A program made the translations under genes and the position numbers. The notes beneath the pieces are model-generated. The model was not told where the DNA came from and did no database searches. It saw only the letters and a program-made list of their open reading frames with translations. Positions 1 to 8,250 of a stretch of 64,000 nt of DNA are shown one piece after another (positions within the stretch are counted from its first letter, which is position 1; each line of letters begins with the position of its first letter). Location: the NCBI RefSeq assembly GCF_905397435.1, contig NZ_CAJPVI010000013.1:62001-126000 (forward strand). The letters run 5' to 3'. This DNA is from Cupriavidus numazuensis (GTDB taxonomy: Bacteria > Pseudomonadota > Gammaproteobacteria > Burkholderiales > Burkholderiaceae).

Positions 1-345
1 CACGATGTCGGCCTTGTCCGCCAGTTCAAGGAAGAGCCGCTTGCCCTCGGCCTGCTTGAGGTCCAGCGTCAGGCTCTTCTTGTTGCGGTTGGCACGCAGG
101 AATGACAGCGCGTGCGGGCTGCCGTCCTCCGCCGTCCTGACGGGGCTGGTGCTGCGCGCGAAGTCGCCGCCGGCCGGCGCTTCGACCTTGATGACTTCTG
201 CGCCCGCGTCGGCGAGCCACATGGATGCGAACGGGCCCGCGACGAAGTTCTCCACGGCCAGCACGCGCACGCCCTGGAGCGGTCGGTCGGGTGTGGAGCA
301 AGGGTCCTGCGTGGCCGCCGTGGCGCGGCCGGATTCGGTGTTCAA
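1..345 (-). CDS. CaiB/BaiF class III CoA transferase, N-terminal part (runs off left edge)
   Basis: First 115 codons of a formyl-CoA-transferase-like enzyme, which moves CoA between carboxylic acids. Seen: the family opening LQGVRVLAVENFVAGPFAS, then ADAGAEVIKVE and NRNKKSLTLDL, which line up with the N-terminus of the complete transferase at 4874-6055. The start is TTG at 345, chosen because AAAGGAG lies six to seven bases upstream and no ATG fits; the residues before LQGVRV form a short nonconserved tail. The catalytic Asp would lie beyond the window. It heads the leftward transcription unit that continues out of view, so its substrate is unknown. The family call is safe; the start is moderately safe. 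Confidence 0.85.
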   Translation of the reverse strand, partial: MNTESGRATAATQDPCSTPDRPLQGVRVLAVENFVAGPFASMWLADAGAEVIKVEAPAGGDFARSTSPVRTAEDGSPHALSFLRANRNKKSLTLDLKQAEGKRLFLELADKADIV

Positions 346-408
346 GGCTGTCTCCTTTGCATCTTCCGTATGGGTCTGATGAAAGGGTAGAGCGACCCAG
401 CCGTGCGT

Positions 409-442
409 CCAACTTGCCATTTTCGAAGCGGCAGTTCGGACG
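409..442 (+). repeat. Degenerate dispersed repeat, copy A
   Basis: About 34 bp opening CCAACTTGCC, with core TTTTCGAAGCGG and then GTTCGGACG. An inverted copy with few changes lies at 1776-1809 and a poorer direct one at about 1723-1749. None is coding. It lies in the 265-bp gap 346-610, which holds no gene. Confidence 0.5.
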
Positions 443-458
443 AACCGAAATGGACGAA

Positions 459-491
459 CCGGAGCGGGCGGCGGACATTCGCCCGCTCCGG
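459..491. other. Strong GC hairpin next to repeat copy A
   Basis: The 12-base arm CCGGAGCGGGCG at 459-470 pairs perfectly with CGCCCGCTCCGG at 480-491 around a 9-base loop. No U-run follows on either strand. It sits 3' of the minus-strand hydrolase gene and could stop or stabilise that transcript. Confidence 0.5.
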
Positions 492-610
492 ACGGCCGCC
501 ACCGTCAGGCAGGCACGATGGTCTTTGGCTCGATGAAGGCGGTCAGTCCTTCCACACCGCCCTCGAGCCTGAGTTCGATAGTTTGGTCCGTCATGGCTTG
601 GATCTCTGTA

Positions 611-1531
611 TCAGAGATGCTCCCTGTAGAACGGAATCAGCTTGTCCAGCGCCTTGCGCACGGGCTCGGGCTTGTCGTACAGGTCGTAGTGCGACCAGCC
701 GTCCAGCACGACGAGTTCCTTCTTCGCCGAGCGTGCGCGGCCAACGATCTCGCAGCCGTCGCGGTAGGCGCCGAAGGCACCTACCTTGTCGCCGACCACC
801 ACCATCAGCGGCTGCGTCAGCAGGACCTCGGCCAGGTGGAAGGCGTCCCATCCGACCGCGGCGCCCTGGTGGGAGAACAGCGAGCGGTTGGCGCCATGCG
901 GCTTTTGCCCGCGGGGCGTGCGGTAGTACTCGGTGGCCTCGTAGACGTCGATCTCTGTCAGCCCGCGCTGCTTCGCTTCCTCGGGCGACGGCGGCAGCAG
1001 ATCGTCCACGCGCAGCGCGGTGCCACGTGCCTCGGCGGTGCGCTGCTGCGCCATCGCCTCCAGCGCGCCGATCGGATCGTAGCCGCTGAAGCCCTCGCGC
1101 ATCAGCCGGCCGTAGTTGACGCCGGTGATGGTGCCCACGGCGCGGATGCGGCGCTCCGTCATGGCGGCATTGATGGAGTAGCCGCCACCGCCGCAGATGC
1201 CGAGTACGCCGATGCGGTGGTCGTCCACATAGTCGAGCGTGACAAGGTAGTCAGCGACAACGCGGAAGTCCTCCACACGTAGCGTGGGATCCTCGATATA
1301 GCGCGGCTCGCCGCCGCTGGCGCCCTGGAAGCTGGCGTCGAACGCGATTACGACGAAGCCGGCTTCGGCGAGCGCGGTGCCGTAGACGTTGCCCGAGGTC
1401 TGCTCCTTGCAACTGCCGATCGGATGGGCACTGATGATGGCGGGATACTTCTTCTTCTCGTCGAAGTCCGGCGGGAAGTGGAGGTCGGCGGAGATATGCC
1501 AGGACTGATGCGGGATGCTGACGGTTTTCAT
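611..1531 (-). CDS. Alpha/beta hydrolase of the dienelactone hydrolase type
   Basis: 306-residue cytoplasmic hydrolase without a signal peptide. Seen: AHPIGSCKEQ near residue 35-44 (oxyanion-loop region), nucleophile elbow GICGGGG with Cys113 in the nucleophile place, and GWSHYDLYD near the C-terminus supplying the His. A cysteine nucleophile is typical of dienelactone hydrolases; many relatives are annotated as plain alpha/beta hydrolases. The ATG at 1531 is preferred over longer in-frame starts because the upstream residues are junk. This ATG overlaps the stop of a transporter remnant (ATGA, 1528-1531), so it was probably once the second gene of a translationally coupled pair. Substrate unknown; the neighbours handle CoA esters. 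Confidence 0.75.
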   Translation of the reverse strand: MKTVSIPHQSWHISADLHFPPDFDEKKKYPAIISAHPIGSCKEQTSGNVYGTALAEAGFVVIAFDASFQGASGGEPRYIEDPTLRVEDFRVVADYLVTLDYVDDHRIGVLGICGGGGYSINAAMTERRIRAVGTITGVNYGRLMREGFSGYDPIGALEAMAQQRTAEARGTALRVDDLLPPSPEEAKQRGLTEIDVYEATEYYRTPRGQKPHGANRSLFSHQGAAVGWDAFHLAEVLLTQPLMVVVGDKVGAFGAYRDGCEIVGRARSAKKELVVLDGWSHYDLYDKPEPVRKALDKLIPFYREHL

Positions 1532-1683
1532 GGTTCTGCCTCGTTGCATAGAGGGTTGCAGGCTTGGTCGGCGGTACTGTACTTCGCGCGTGGCGCGTCG
1601 GGTTCCGGTGGCGGCTTCGGGATCAGCGGCACGAGCAGGATGGCGACGGCGGCTGGCACGACGAACGCATAGAAGTTCCAGTG
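1528..1683 (-). pseudogene. Remnant of an MFS transporter C-terminus
   Basis: 52 codons in frame, beginning with WNFYAFVVPAAVAILLVPL, which reads as a last transmembrane helix, followed by a proline-rich hydrophilic tail typical of the end of aromatic-acid:H+ symporters. No upstream transporter sequence or start is in frame; the 5' side is replaced by the repeat-bearing region 1684-1860. The stop overlaps the hydrolase start by four bases. Inference: a deletion removed the rest of a transporter that preceded the hydrolase. Confidence 0.45.
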
Positions 1684-1775
1684 TAGAGGCCGTTTCGGGC
1701 CTGCCGGTGCCGAACGCACTGACGTTTCTCGAAGCGGCGATTCGGTGGCGATGAACCTGCCGGCGGGCTTCGATG

Positions 1776-1809
1776 CGCACGAACCAGCGCTTCGGAAAAG
1801 GCCAGTTGG
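1776..1809 (-). repeat. Degenerate dispersed repeat, copy B (inverted)
   Basis: On the minus strand it reads CCAACTGGCCTTTTCCGAAG, then CGCTGGTTCGTGCG: the same order of blocks as copy A at 409-442 with about eight changes. A shorter direct copy lies at about 1723-1749. The 1684-2010 stretch holds no gene; it contains these repeats and the promoter of the crotonase gene. Confidence 0.45.
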
Positions 1810-2010
1810 CGCGCACAACCGGAGTGCCTACGCTTCGATGCATGGCGGCCCACGGGAATGCCTGGCAGCAGGAGAGCGCACATGGCATCGCATTGCCTGT
1901 CCGCGCCTGATTTTCCAGAGTACGGAACATCTGCCGCCGATGTATTGAGCGCCCCCGCGCCGCCCCGTGTAATGGGGCCTGTCACCCCATCATTTTCAGG
2001 ACATTGCACC

Positions 2011-2820
2011 ATGCGTTACGAAGACTTCCAGTTCATCCTGTTCGACCGGCAGCCCGATGGCGTCCTGCTCGCCACCCTGAACCGGCCCGAGGTGATGAAC
2101 GCGACCAACGCCCGGCTCCACTGGGAGCTGACGAAGCTGTGGGGGGTCGTCAATGAAGATCCGTCGGTCAAGGTGGTGGTGGTGACGGGCGCTGGCGAGC
2201 GCGCATTCTCGGCGGGCGGCGACCTGGCATGGGTCGAGGAGATGGTCGGCAACCCCGAGGCAGTGGCGGTGGTGAAGAAGGAGGCCGCCGAGATCGTCTA
2301 CAACATGCTGGCCTGCGAGAAGCCGATCATTTCGGCGATCAACGGCACCGCCGTCGGCGCGGGGCTGGCGGTCGCGCTGCTGGCGGACGTCAGCATCATT
2401 GCCGAATCGGCGCGGTTCACCGACGGCCACGCCCGCCTGGGCGTGGCGGCGGGCGATCATGCCGCCATCGTCTGGCCGCTGCTCTGTGGCGTGGCGAAGG
2501 CCAAGTACTACCTGATGACCGCGGACTTTATCGACGGCAAGGAAGCGGAACGCCTCGGGCTGGTGACATTCTGCGTGCCGCCGCAGGAACTGATGGCGCG
2601 CGCGCTGGCCGTGGCCCAGTCGCTCGCGCGCGGCAGCCAGACGGCAATTCGCGCCACCAAGATGTCGATCAACAACTGGATGCAGATGGCCGGTCCGATC
2701 TTCGACGCCTCGCTGGCCGCCGAGATGCTGGGCTTCCTTGGCGCCGATGCGCGCGAAGGCCTCGACGCCGTTCGCAACAAGCGCGCGCCGCAGTTCCCGT
2801 CGGCGAAGCTGCCCGGCTGA
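2011..2820 (+). CDS. Crotonase (enoyl-CoA hydratase/isomerase) family protein with altered active site
   Basis: 269 residues with a complete crotonase fold. Seen: oxyanion-hole segments GAGERAFSAGGDL (about 60-72) and INGTAVGAGLA (110-120), and the usual C-terminal helix. The two glutamates used by true hydratases are absent: the place of Glu144 of the rat enzyme reads Ala120, and that of Glu164 (normally PE) reads His140. It is therefore unlikely to hydrate enoyl-CoA by the standard route; another crotonase reaction on a CoA ester is more likely. The ATG at 2011 is the first codon that gives family sequence; only a weak CAGGAC precedes it. First gene of a rightward operon with the ligase and the CoA transferase. 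Confidence 0.85.
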   Translation: MRYEDFQFILFDRQPDGVLLATLNRPEVMNATNARLHWELTKLWGVVNEDPSVKVVVVTGAGERAFSAGGDLAWVEEMVGNPEAVAVVKKEAAEIVYNMLACEKPIISAINGTAVGAGLAVALLADVSIIAESARFTDGHARLGVAAGDHAAIVWPLLCGVAKAKYYLMTADFIDGKEAERLGLVTFCVPPQELMARALAVAQSLARGSQTAIRATKMSINNWMQMAGPIFDASLAAEMLGFLGADAREGLDAVRNKRAPQFPSAKLPG

Positions 2821-2901
2821 GCGACACGGCTTTAAACACAGCATTAGGCAGGGCATTGCGGCGATGTTGAGCCGTCGCCCCGAGAGATTTTGAAGCGAGA
2901 C

Positions 2902-4860
2902 ATGATGGATACCGAAGCCAACACCTGGAAGCCGGGCCCGCGCGAGTTGCAGTCCTCCGGCATCGCGCAACTGATGCGCGCGTTCGAAATGACGCGATAC
3001 GACGACCTGCTCGAACTCTCGCGTAATGATCCCGACCGCTACTGGCAGGTGGCCATGCAGCATTGCGGGATCGTGTGGGACACGCCGCCGACGGGCTACC
3101 TCGATCCGGCATCGCCACGTGAATTCCCGCAGTGGTTCCCGGGCGGGCGGCTGAACTGGGTCAACACCGTGCTGGCCTGGACGCACGATCCCCGCACGCG
3201 CGATCAGGCGGCCGTCGTCGCGGAACGGGAGGACGGCGAGGTCCAGACCGTCAGCTATGCAGAGCTCGGAACACGTGTGCGCCAGTTCGCAGGCGGCTTG
3301 CAGGGGCTCGGCATCGGGCGCGGCGAGCGCGTGGGCCTGCTGATGGAGAACGGTATCGAGGCGACGGTGTCGCTGCTGGCGCTCGCGTCGATCGGGGCCA
3401 TCGTCGTGCCGTTGTTCAGCGGCTTCGGCGTGGATGCCATCGTCGCGCGGCTGTCGGCGGCCGAGGCCACTACGGCGATTGCCTCCACGGGCTTCAGCCG
3501 GCGCAGCAAGCGCATCGACGTGGAAGGAACGCTGCGTGAGGCGTGGGCACGGCTGCCCGCGCTCAAGCGCGTGATCTGGAAGCAGGCTGGCGCGGCGCAG
3601 GCGGTCGGGCCGCAGGATCTCGACTGGCAGGCGGTGATGGCGTCGGGCGCCGGAAGCCTGGCCGAGCCTGTCACGCTGGGGCCGCAGGATCCCTTCATGG
3701 TGATCTACACCTCGGGGACGACCGGCAAGCCAAAGGGGGTCGTCCATACACACGGCAGCTTCCCGCTCAAGATTGCCCATGATGCCGTGGTGCACTTCGA
3801 TGTGGCGCCGGGCGATGTGTTCTGCTGGCCTGCCGACATGGGCTGGATTGCCGGCACGCTGGTGCTGGGCTGCGCGCTGCTGCGCGGCGCTACGCTAGTC
3901 TGCTACGACGGTGCACCCGACTACCCGAGCTGGGCGCGCATGTCGCAACTGGTGGAGCGGCACAAGGTGACCCACTTCGGCTCGGCGCCGACGCTGATCC
4001 GGGGCCTCGCCAGCAACGAGCAGGTGGCGCTGGAGGGCGACGTATCCTCGGTTCGCTTGCTGATTACCGCCGGCGAGGGCATCGACCCGGAACATTTCAG
4101 CTGGTTCCAGCGGACTCTCGGGCGCGGCACGCAGCCCCTGATCAACTACACGGGCGGCACCGAGGTGTCGGGCGCGCTGCTGTCGAGCGTGGTCGTCCGG
4201 CCGATTCCGCCGAGCGGCTTCAACACGACCTCGCCGGGCGTGGACGTGGATGTGGTGGACGCAAGCGGCACGCCGTTGACCGGATTGGTGGGCGAACTGG
4301 TGATTCGCCAGCCTTTCGTCGGCATGACGCAATCGTTCTGGCAGGACGCGGAGCGCTATCTCGACACTTACTGGCACACCATCCCCGGCCTCTGGGTGCA
4401 TGGCGACCTGGCGCTGCGCCGGCAGGATGGCACGTTCTTCATGATGGGACGTTCCGACGATACGCTGAAGGTGGCGGGCAAGCGGCTCGGGCCTGCGGAG
4501 GTGGAGGAAGTCGTGCTGGAACTGCCGGAAGTCGCGGAAGCCGCGGCCATTGGCGTGGACGACAAGGACAAGGGGCAGCGGCTCGTGGTGTTTGTCGTCG
4601 GCGAACCTGGCGGTGATGTGGACGCAGATGCGGTCGTGTCCCGCGTCACCGGCCATGTCGACAAGCGCCTCGGGCGGCCCTTCCGGCCGAGCGCGGTGCA
4701 CGTGGTGAATCAGTTGCCGAAGACGCGCAGTTCCAAGATCATGCGCCGCGTGATCCGCAGCGTGTATTGCAACACGCCACCGGGCGACCTCTCGTCGCTC
4801 GACAACCCCGCGTCGCTCGACGAAATCCGCGCGGCATCGGGCGCCGGCGTGCAGGTATGA
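2902..4860 (+). CDS. AMP-forming acyl-CoA synthetase (acetyl-CoA synthetase-like)
   Basis: 652-residue adenylate-forming ligase that activates a carboxylic acid to its CoA thioester with ATP. Seen: N-terminal ACS-type cap (about 15-70, with DPDRYW), phosphate loop YTSGTTGKPKG near residue 268-278, adenine region YTGGTE near 415, hinge GRSDDTLKVAGKRLGP near 515-530, and a C-terminal TRSSKIMRR that carries the catalytic lysine. Length matches acetyl/propionyl-CoA synthetases. ATG 2902 (or 2905) follows GAAGCGAGA. It ends 13 bases before the CoA transferase, so one operon is likely. The acid is unknown; the CoA-transferase neighbours suggest the product is passed on as a thioester. Confidence 0.9.
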   Translation: MMDTEANTWKPGPRELQSSGIAQLMRAFEMTRYDDLLELSRNDPDRYWQVAMQHCGIVWDTPPTGYLDPASPREFPQWFPGGRLNWVNTVLAWTHDPRTRDQAAVVAEREDGEVQTVSYAELGTRVRQFAGGLQGLGIGRGERVGLLMENGIEATVSLLALASIGAIVVPLFSGFGVDAIVARLSAAEATTAIASTGFSRRSKRIDVEGTLREAWARLPALKRVIWKQAGAAQAVGPQDLDWQAVMASGAGSLAEPVTLGPQDPFMVIYTSGTTGKPKGVVHTHGSFPLKIAHDAVVHFDVAPGDVFCWPADMGWIAGTLVLGCALLRGATLVCYDGAPDYPSWARMSQLVERHKVTHFGSAPTLIRGLASNEQVALEGDVSSVRLLITAGEGIDPEHFSWFQRTLGRGTQPLINYTGGTEVSGALLSSVVVRPIPPSGFNTTSPGVDVDVVDASGTPLTGLVGELVIRQPFVGMTQSFWQDAERYLDTYWHTIPGLWVHGDLALRRQDGTFFMMGRSDDTLKVAGKRLGPAEVEEVVLELPEVAEAAAIGVDDKDKGQRLVVFVVGEPGGDVDADAVVSRVTGHVDKRLGRPFRPSAVHVVNQLPKTRSSKIMRRVIRSVYCNTPPGDLSSLDNPASLDEIRAASGAGVQV

Positions 4861-4873
4861 GGCGGGAAGCAAG

Positions 4874-6055
4874 ATGAAAGTGCTCGAAGGTATCAGGGTC
4901 CTGGATTTCGGCAGGTTTATCGCGGGCCCGTTTTGCGCTGCACTGCTTGCTGACTTCGGCGCCGACGTCATCCGCATCGACCGTGTCGGCGGCAGCGAAG
5001 ACCGCTTCGTCGCGCCGGTGACCAGTGAAGGCGAGGGCGCGTTCTTCCTGCAGGTCAACCGGAACAAGCGCTCGATCACGCTCGATCTCGACAGCGAGGA
5101 GGGCCGGGCAGTGGTCCGCAAGCTGCTGTTGGATACCGACGTGGTCGTGGCGAACATGCCGCCGCGTACCATCGCGGCGCTCGGGCTCGACTATGAGAGC
5201 CTGCGCAAGGTGAAGCCCGACATCATCCTGACCGCTTCGTCGGCGTTCGGCGCCGACCCGGCCGTGCGCGACCGTGTCGGCTTCGACGGCGTCGGGCAGG
5301 CGATGAGCGGGGCGGTGCACCTGACGGGGCTGCCGGACCATCCCATGAAATCGATGGTGCCGGTCGTCGATTTTTCGACAGCGCTGTGCTGCGCGCTCGG
5401 GACCATGATGGCGCTCTACGAACGCAAGTCGAGCGGGCAGGGGCAGGAGGTCGGCGCGTCGCTGCTGCACACGGCGCTCACGCTGTCCAGCGGCAGCCTG
5501 ATCGAGGAGGCACTGCGCGGCCTGAACCGGCAGGCTACGGTCAACCGCAGCCCGACCTATGGCCCGTCGGACATCTTTCGCGTCAAGGACGGCTGGATCA
5601 TCGCGCAGGTGATCGGACCCGCGATGTTCAAGCGCTGGACGCGCATGATGGGGCGCCCGGAGCTGCTGGACGATCCGCGTTTCGCGGACGATGCGATGCG
5701 CGGCGAGCATGGCGAAGTCCTCAGCGACATCATGTCGGACTGGTGCGCCAGCCGGACGCGCGAGGAAGCCCTGGCGATGCTGGAGGACGCGCGCATTCCG
5801 GGCGGTCCGGTCAACACGCCGCGACAGGCGCTGGAGGACGAAGTCGTACGTGCTTCCGGCGCGTTCCATGGCGTTGACTACCCGGGCGCGGCGGCGCAGG
5901 TGCCGCTCGTTGCCACGCCGGTGTCGCTGTCGCGCACCGCGCCAGCCATCGCCCGGCGTCCGCCGACGGCGGGCGAGCATACCGAGGAAGTGCTGCGCGA
6001 TGCGGGCTATGCGGCGGGCGAGATCGCGGTGCTGCGCGAGCGGGGCGTGATCTGA
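4874..6055 (+). CDS. CaiB/BaiF class III CoA transferase
   Basis: Complete 393-residue transferase of the formyl-CoA transferase family. Seen: N-terminal nucleotide-binding part (LEGIRVLDFGRFIAGPF, residues 3-19), NRNKRSITLDL near 60, catalytic Asp166 in VPVVDFSTA, and the C-terminal ending with AGEHTEEVLRDAGY, typical of the family. GGGAAGCAAG precedes the ATG at 4874. Third gene of the crotonase-ligase-transferase operon and a paralogue of the partial gene at 1-345. It would exchange CoA between the activated substrate and another acid; no substrate can be named. Confidence 0.9.
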   Translation: MKVLEGIRVLDFGRFIAGPFCAALLADFGADVIRIDRVGGSEDRFVAPVTSEGEGAFFLQVNRNKRSITLDLDSEEGRAVVRKLLLDTDVVVANMPPRTIAALGLDYESLRKVKPDIILTASSAFGADPAVRDRVGFDGVGQAMSGAVHLTGLPDHPMKSMVPVVDFSTALCCALGTMMALYERKSSGQGQEVGASLLHTALTLSSGSLIEEALRGLNRQATVNRSPTYGPSDIFRVKDGWIIAQVIGPAMFKRWTRMMGRPELLDDPRFADDAMRGEHGEVLSDIMSDWCASRTREEALAMLEDARIPGGPVNTPRQALEDEVVRASGAFHGVDYPGAAAQVPLVATPVSLSRTAPAIARRPPTAGEHTEEVLRDAGYAAGEIAVLRERGVI

Positions 6056-6227
6056 GAAAGCCGGGTCGGCAAGCAGGAGCGCGCATGCGCGATTCTGGAC
6101 TGCCGGGATTTGATTCCAATGCGTCATATATAAGATCATTTATGAGCATCAGAAATAGGTTTAATTGTTGTTAATGCTTGGCGGTCCCTACGCTTTGATC
6201 AAGGATCAGTTGTTCAGGCGGTGAAAT

Positions 6228-6791
6228 ATGGACCTAGCAAGCTCTTCTCGGAATGGCGGTGCCGATGTACCGGCGGCGGTATGGGGCTCCTGGCGCTGCA
6301 TGGAACCGCCCATCGGTGCCCATCTTGTCACCCCCCGGCACGGCTACAACCACCACGGCATCTATGTGGGCCACGACAAGGTTGTGCACTACGCGGGTCT
6401 GGCGGGAGCGCTGCGGCGCGGCCCGGTCGAGGAGGTCAGCCTCGCGGACTTCTCCGCCGGTGGCGCAATCTGGATCGCTGCTGGTCCGCGTCCGAAGTAC
6501 GTTGAGCAGGAGGCTGCCAGACGTGCGCGCTCGCGGCTCGGCGAGGATTGCTACCGTGTCTTGAGTAACAACTGCGAGCATTTTTGTACGTGGTGCCTGT
6601 ATGGCAAGAGCGAGAGCGAGCAGGTACGGGCCTTTATGCTCAATCCATGGGTCGCGCTACGGATCTTGATCATCCTGTTCGGCGCCTGGCTGGCGTCGGC
6701 CGCACAGGTTTCGCCGGTTCTTACTCATGCGGTGGTGGCGCTGACCGCGCCCCTGGCCCCGTGCCTTCCCAGCCACCACCGAGCGCCTTGA
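6228..6791 (+). CDS. LRAT-like (H-box/NCEHF) domain protein with C-terminal membrane segment
   Basis: 187 residues. Seen: GAHLVTPRHGYNHHGIYVG (residues 30-48), with His43 as the probable catalytic base, a second His54 in VVHYAG, and NNCEHFCTWC with Cys117 in the nucleophile motif. These are the hallmarks of the lecithin:retinol acyltransferase branch of the NlpC/P60 superfamily, thiol acyltransferases or hydrolases acting on lipids or amides. A hydrophobic segment (about 143-163) suggests a membrane anchor. The last 71 bases overlap the 3' end of the opposite-strand efflux gene, so the C-terminal residues may be recent. It stands alone behind an AT-rich 170-bp gap. Bacterial substrates for this family are largely unknown. 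Confidence 0.75.
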   Translation: MDLASSSRNGGADVPAAVWGSWRCMEPPIGAHLVTPRHGYNHHGIYVGHDKVVHYAGLAGALRRGPVEEVSLADFSAGGAIWIAAGPRPKYVEQEAARRARSRLGEDCYRVLSNNCEHFCTWCLYGKSESEQVRAFMLNPWVALRILIILFGAWLASAAQVSPVLTHAVVALTAPLAPCLPSHHRAP

Positions 6792-8232
6792 TGAGCCCCA
6801 CGCTCGCCGTCAGCTGACGCCGGCGCACATTCTCGAGTGCGCGGTCGCTGGAAAGCGAGGCCGCCTGCAGGACATTGACGTCCAGGTAGGCCACCGCGCC
6901 TTTCCGGTAGCGGTCCAGCCCGACAGACAGGGCCCGGGCAGAGGACTGCGCCGCAATCCGCTGGCTGTTCGCTTCGTCCTGCAAGGCCTGGATGGCGGCG
7001 TAGCCGTCTTCGACTTCCTGTACTGCGCGCAGCACCGTGGACCGGTAGTCCGCGGCGCTGGCGTCAAACTGCGCGCGGGCGCTGTCTTCACCGGCGCGGC
7101 GGCGCCCGCCGTCCAGCAGCGTGCCGGCCAATGCCGGCCCGAGGGCCCAGAAGCGGCTTGGTGCGGTCAGCCAGCTTGCCAGGCTCGAGCTTTCCAGGCC
7201 GCCGCCCAGCGTCAGCATCAGGCTGGGGAAGAAGGCGGCCCGCGCCACCCCGATCTGCGCATTCGCGGCCGCCACCCTGCGCTCGGCCGCGGCGACATCC
7301 GGCCGGCGCTCGAGCAGTTGCGAGGGCAAGGCGGCCGGGACTGGTGGCAGCTGTTCCGGATGGCCCATCCCGCCAGCCGGCGCAAGCGAAAACCGGCTTG
7401 CCGGTTCGCCCACCAGCGTGGCAAGGGCGTGCTCGAGCTGTGACCGGTTCAGGCGCAGGTCCGACAGCTGGGCGCGAGTGCTTTCCAGCTGGGCCCGGGC
7501 CTGGGCGACGTCGCCCTCCGTGGCGATGCCGCCACGGTATCGGTTCGTGACCAGTTCGAGCACTGACGTGTATGCCTCGATGGTCTGCTGTAACAGCCCC
7601 GCCTCCCGATCGAGCGAGCGCACGCCGAAGTAATCGTCGGCCAGCTCCGCCTGCAGGCCCAGACGCACGGCGGCCACGTCTTCCGCGCTGGCCTGTGCGC
7701 GTGCCTCGGCGGCATTTACGGTGCTGCCGATGCGCCCGAACAGGTCCGGCTCCCAGGACGCGCCCACACCAAGCAGATAGTCATTGGTGGTCTTGCCCGC
7801 CAGCGATCGCCCCACGACATTGTCAGAGACACGACTCCTGCTGAATGCCGCGCCGGCTGTCACGGCAGGAAAGTAGGCCGACCTGGCGGCCCGCGCCTGG
7901 GCCTGGGCATCCTGCAGTTGCGCCAGGGCCTTGCGCAGGGTCTCGCTCGAGACTTCGACGCGCGCTTCCAGACGGTCGAGTGTCGCGTCGCCATAGGCGC
8001 GCCACCAGTCGGGCGCGATCGCGTCGGGGCCACCGGGTCTGGCCGGGCTGGCGCCAGCCTCCTTGTAGGCAGCTGGCAGGTCAGTGGCGGGCGGCTGATA
8101 GGGCGGGGCGGCCGCGCATCCGGCAAGCAGGATCGCGAGCCCCATCGCCAGTGCGTGCCCGGCCCGGTGTCTGAGTGCTCCATGCCTGGCAGGCTGCTTT
8201 TTGCGGTGTTCCGTCGCGGACGTGTTGAGCAT
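6721..8232 (-). CDS. Outer-membrane efflux lipoprotein, NodT/OprM family
   Basis: 503-residue TolC-type outer-membrane factor, third gene of an RND efflux operon. Seen: lipoprotein signal with lipobox LAGC and lipidation Cys39, then two repeated OEP domains rich in Ala-Gln helices; DYFGVRSLDREAGLL and GVARAAFFPSLMLTLGG mark the periplasmic helices and barrel strands. It starts 18 bases after the adaptor gene stops and would complete a channel through both membranes. The 3' end overlaps the LRAT-like gene tail to tail. Regulated with the pump, probably by the adjacent two-component system. Confidence 0.92.
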   Translation of the reverse strand: MLNTSATEHRKKQPARHGALRHRAGHALAMGLAILLAGCAAAPPYQPPATDLPAAYKEAGASPARPGGPDAIAPDWWRAYGDATLDRLEARVEVSSETLRKALAQLQDAQAQARAARSAYFPAVTAGAAFSRSRVSDNVVGRSLAGKTTNDYLLGVGASWEPDLFGRIGSTVNAAEARAQASAEDVAAVRLGLQAELADDYFGVRSLDREAGLLQQTIEAYTSVLELVTNRYRGGIATEGDVAQARAQLESTRAQLSDLRLNRSQLEHALATLVGEPASRFSLAPAGGMGHPEQLPPVPAALPSQLLERRPDVAAAERRVAAANAQIGVARAAFFPSLMLTLGGGLESSSLASWLTAPSRFWALGPALAGTLLDGGRRRAGEDSARAQFDASAADYRSTVLRAVQEVEDGYAAIQALQDEANSQRIAAQSSARALSVGLDRYRKGAVAYLDVNVLQAASLSSDRALENVRRRQLTASVGLIKALGGGWEGTGPGARSAPPPHE

Positions 8233-8250
8233 GATGTGATGGCAAAGCGA

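Noticed and set aside
1996-3795. 599-codon open frame on the minus strand
   Set aside because: Antisense to the crotonase and acyl-CoA synthetase genes, which carry clear active-site motifs.
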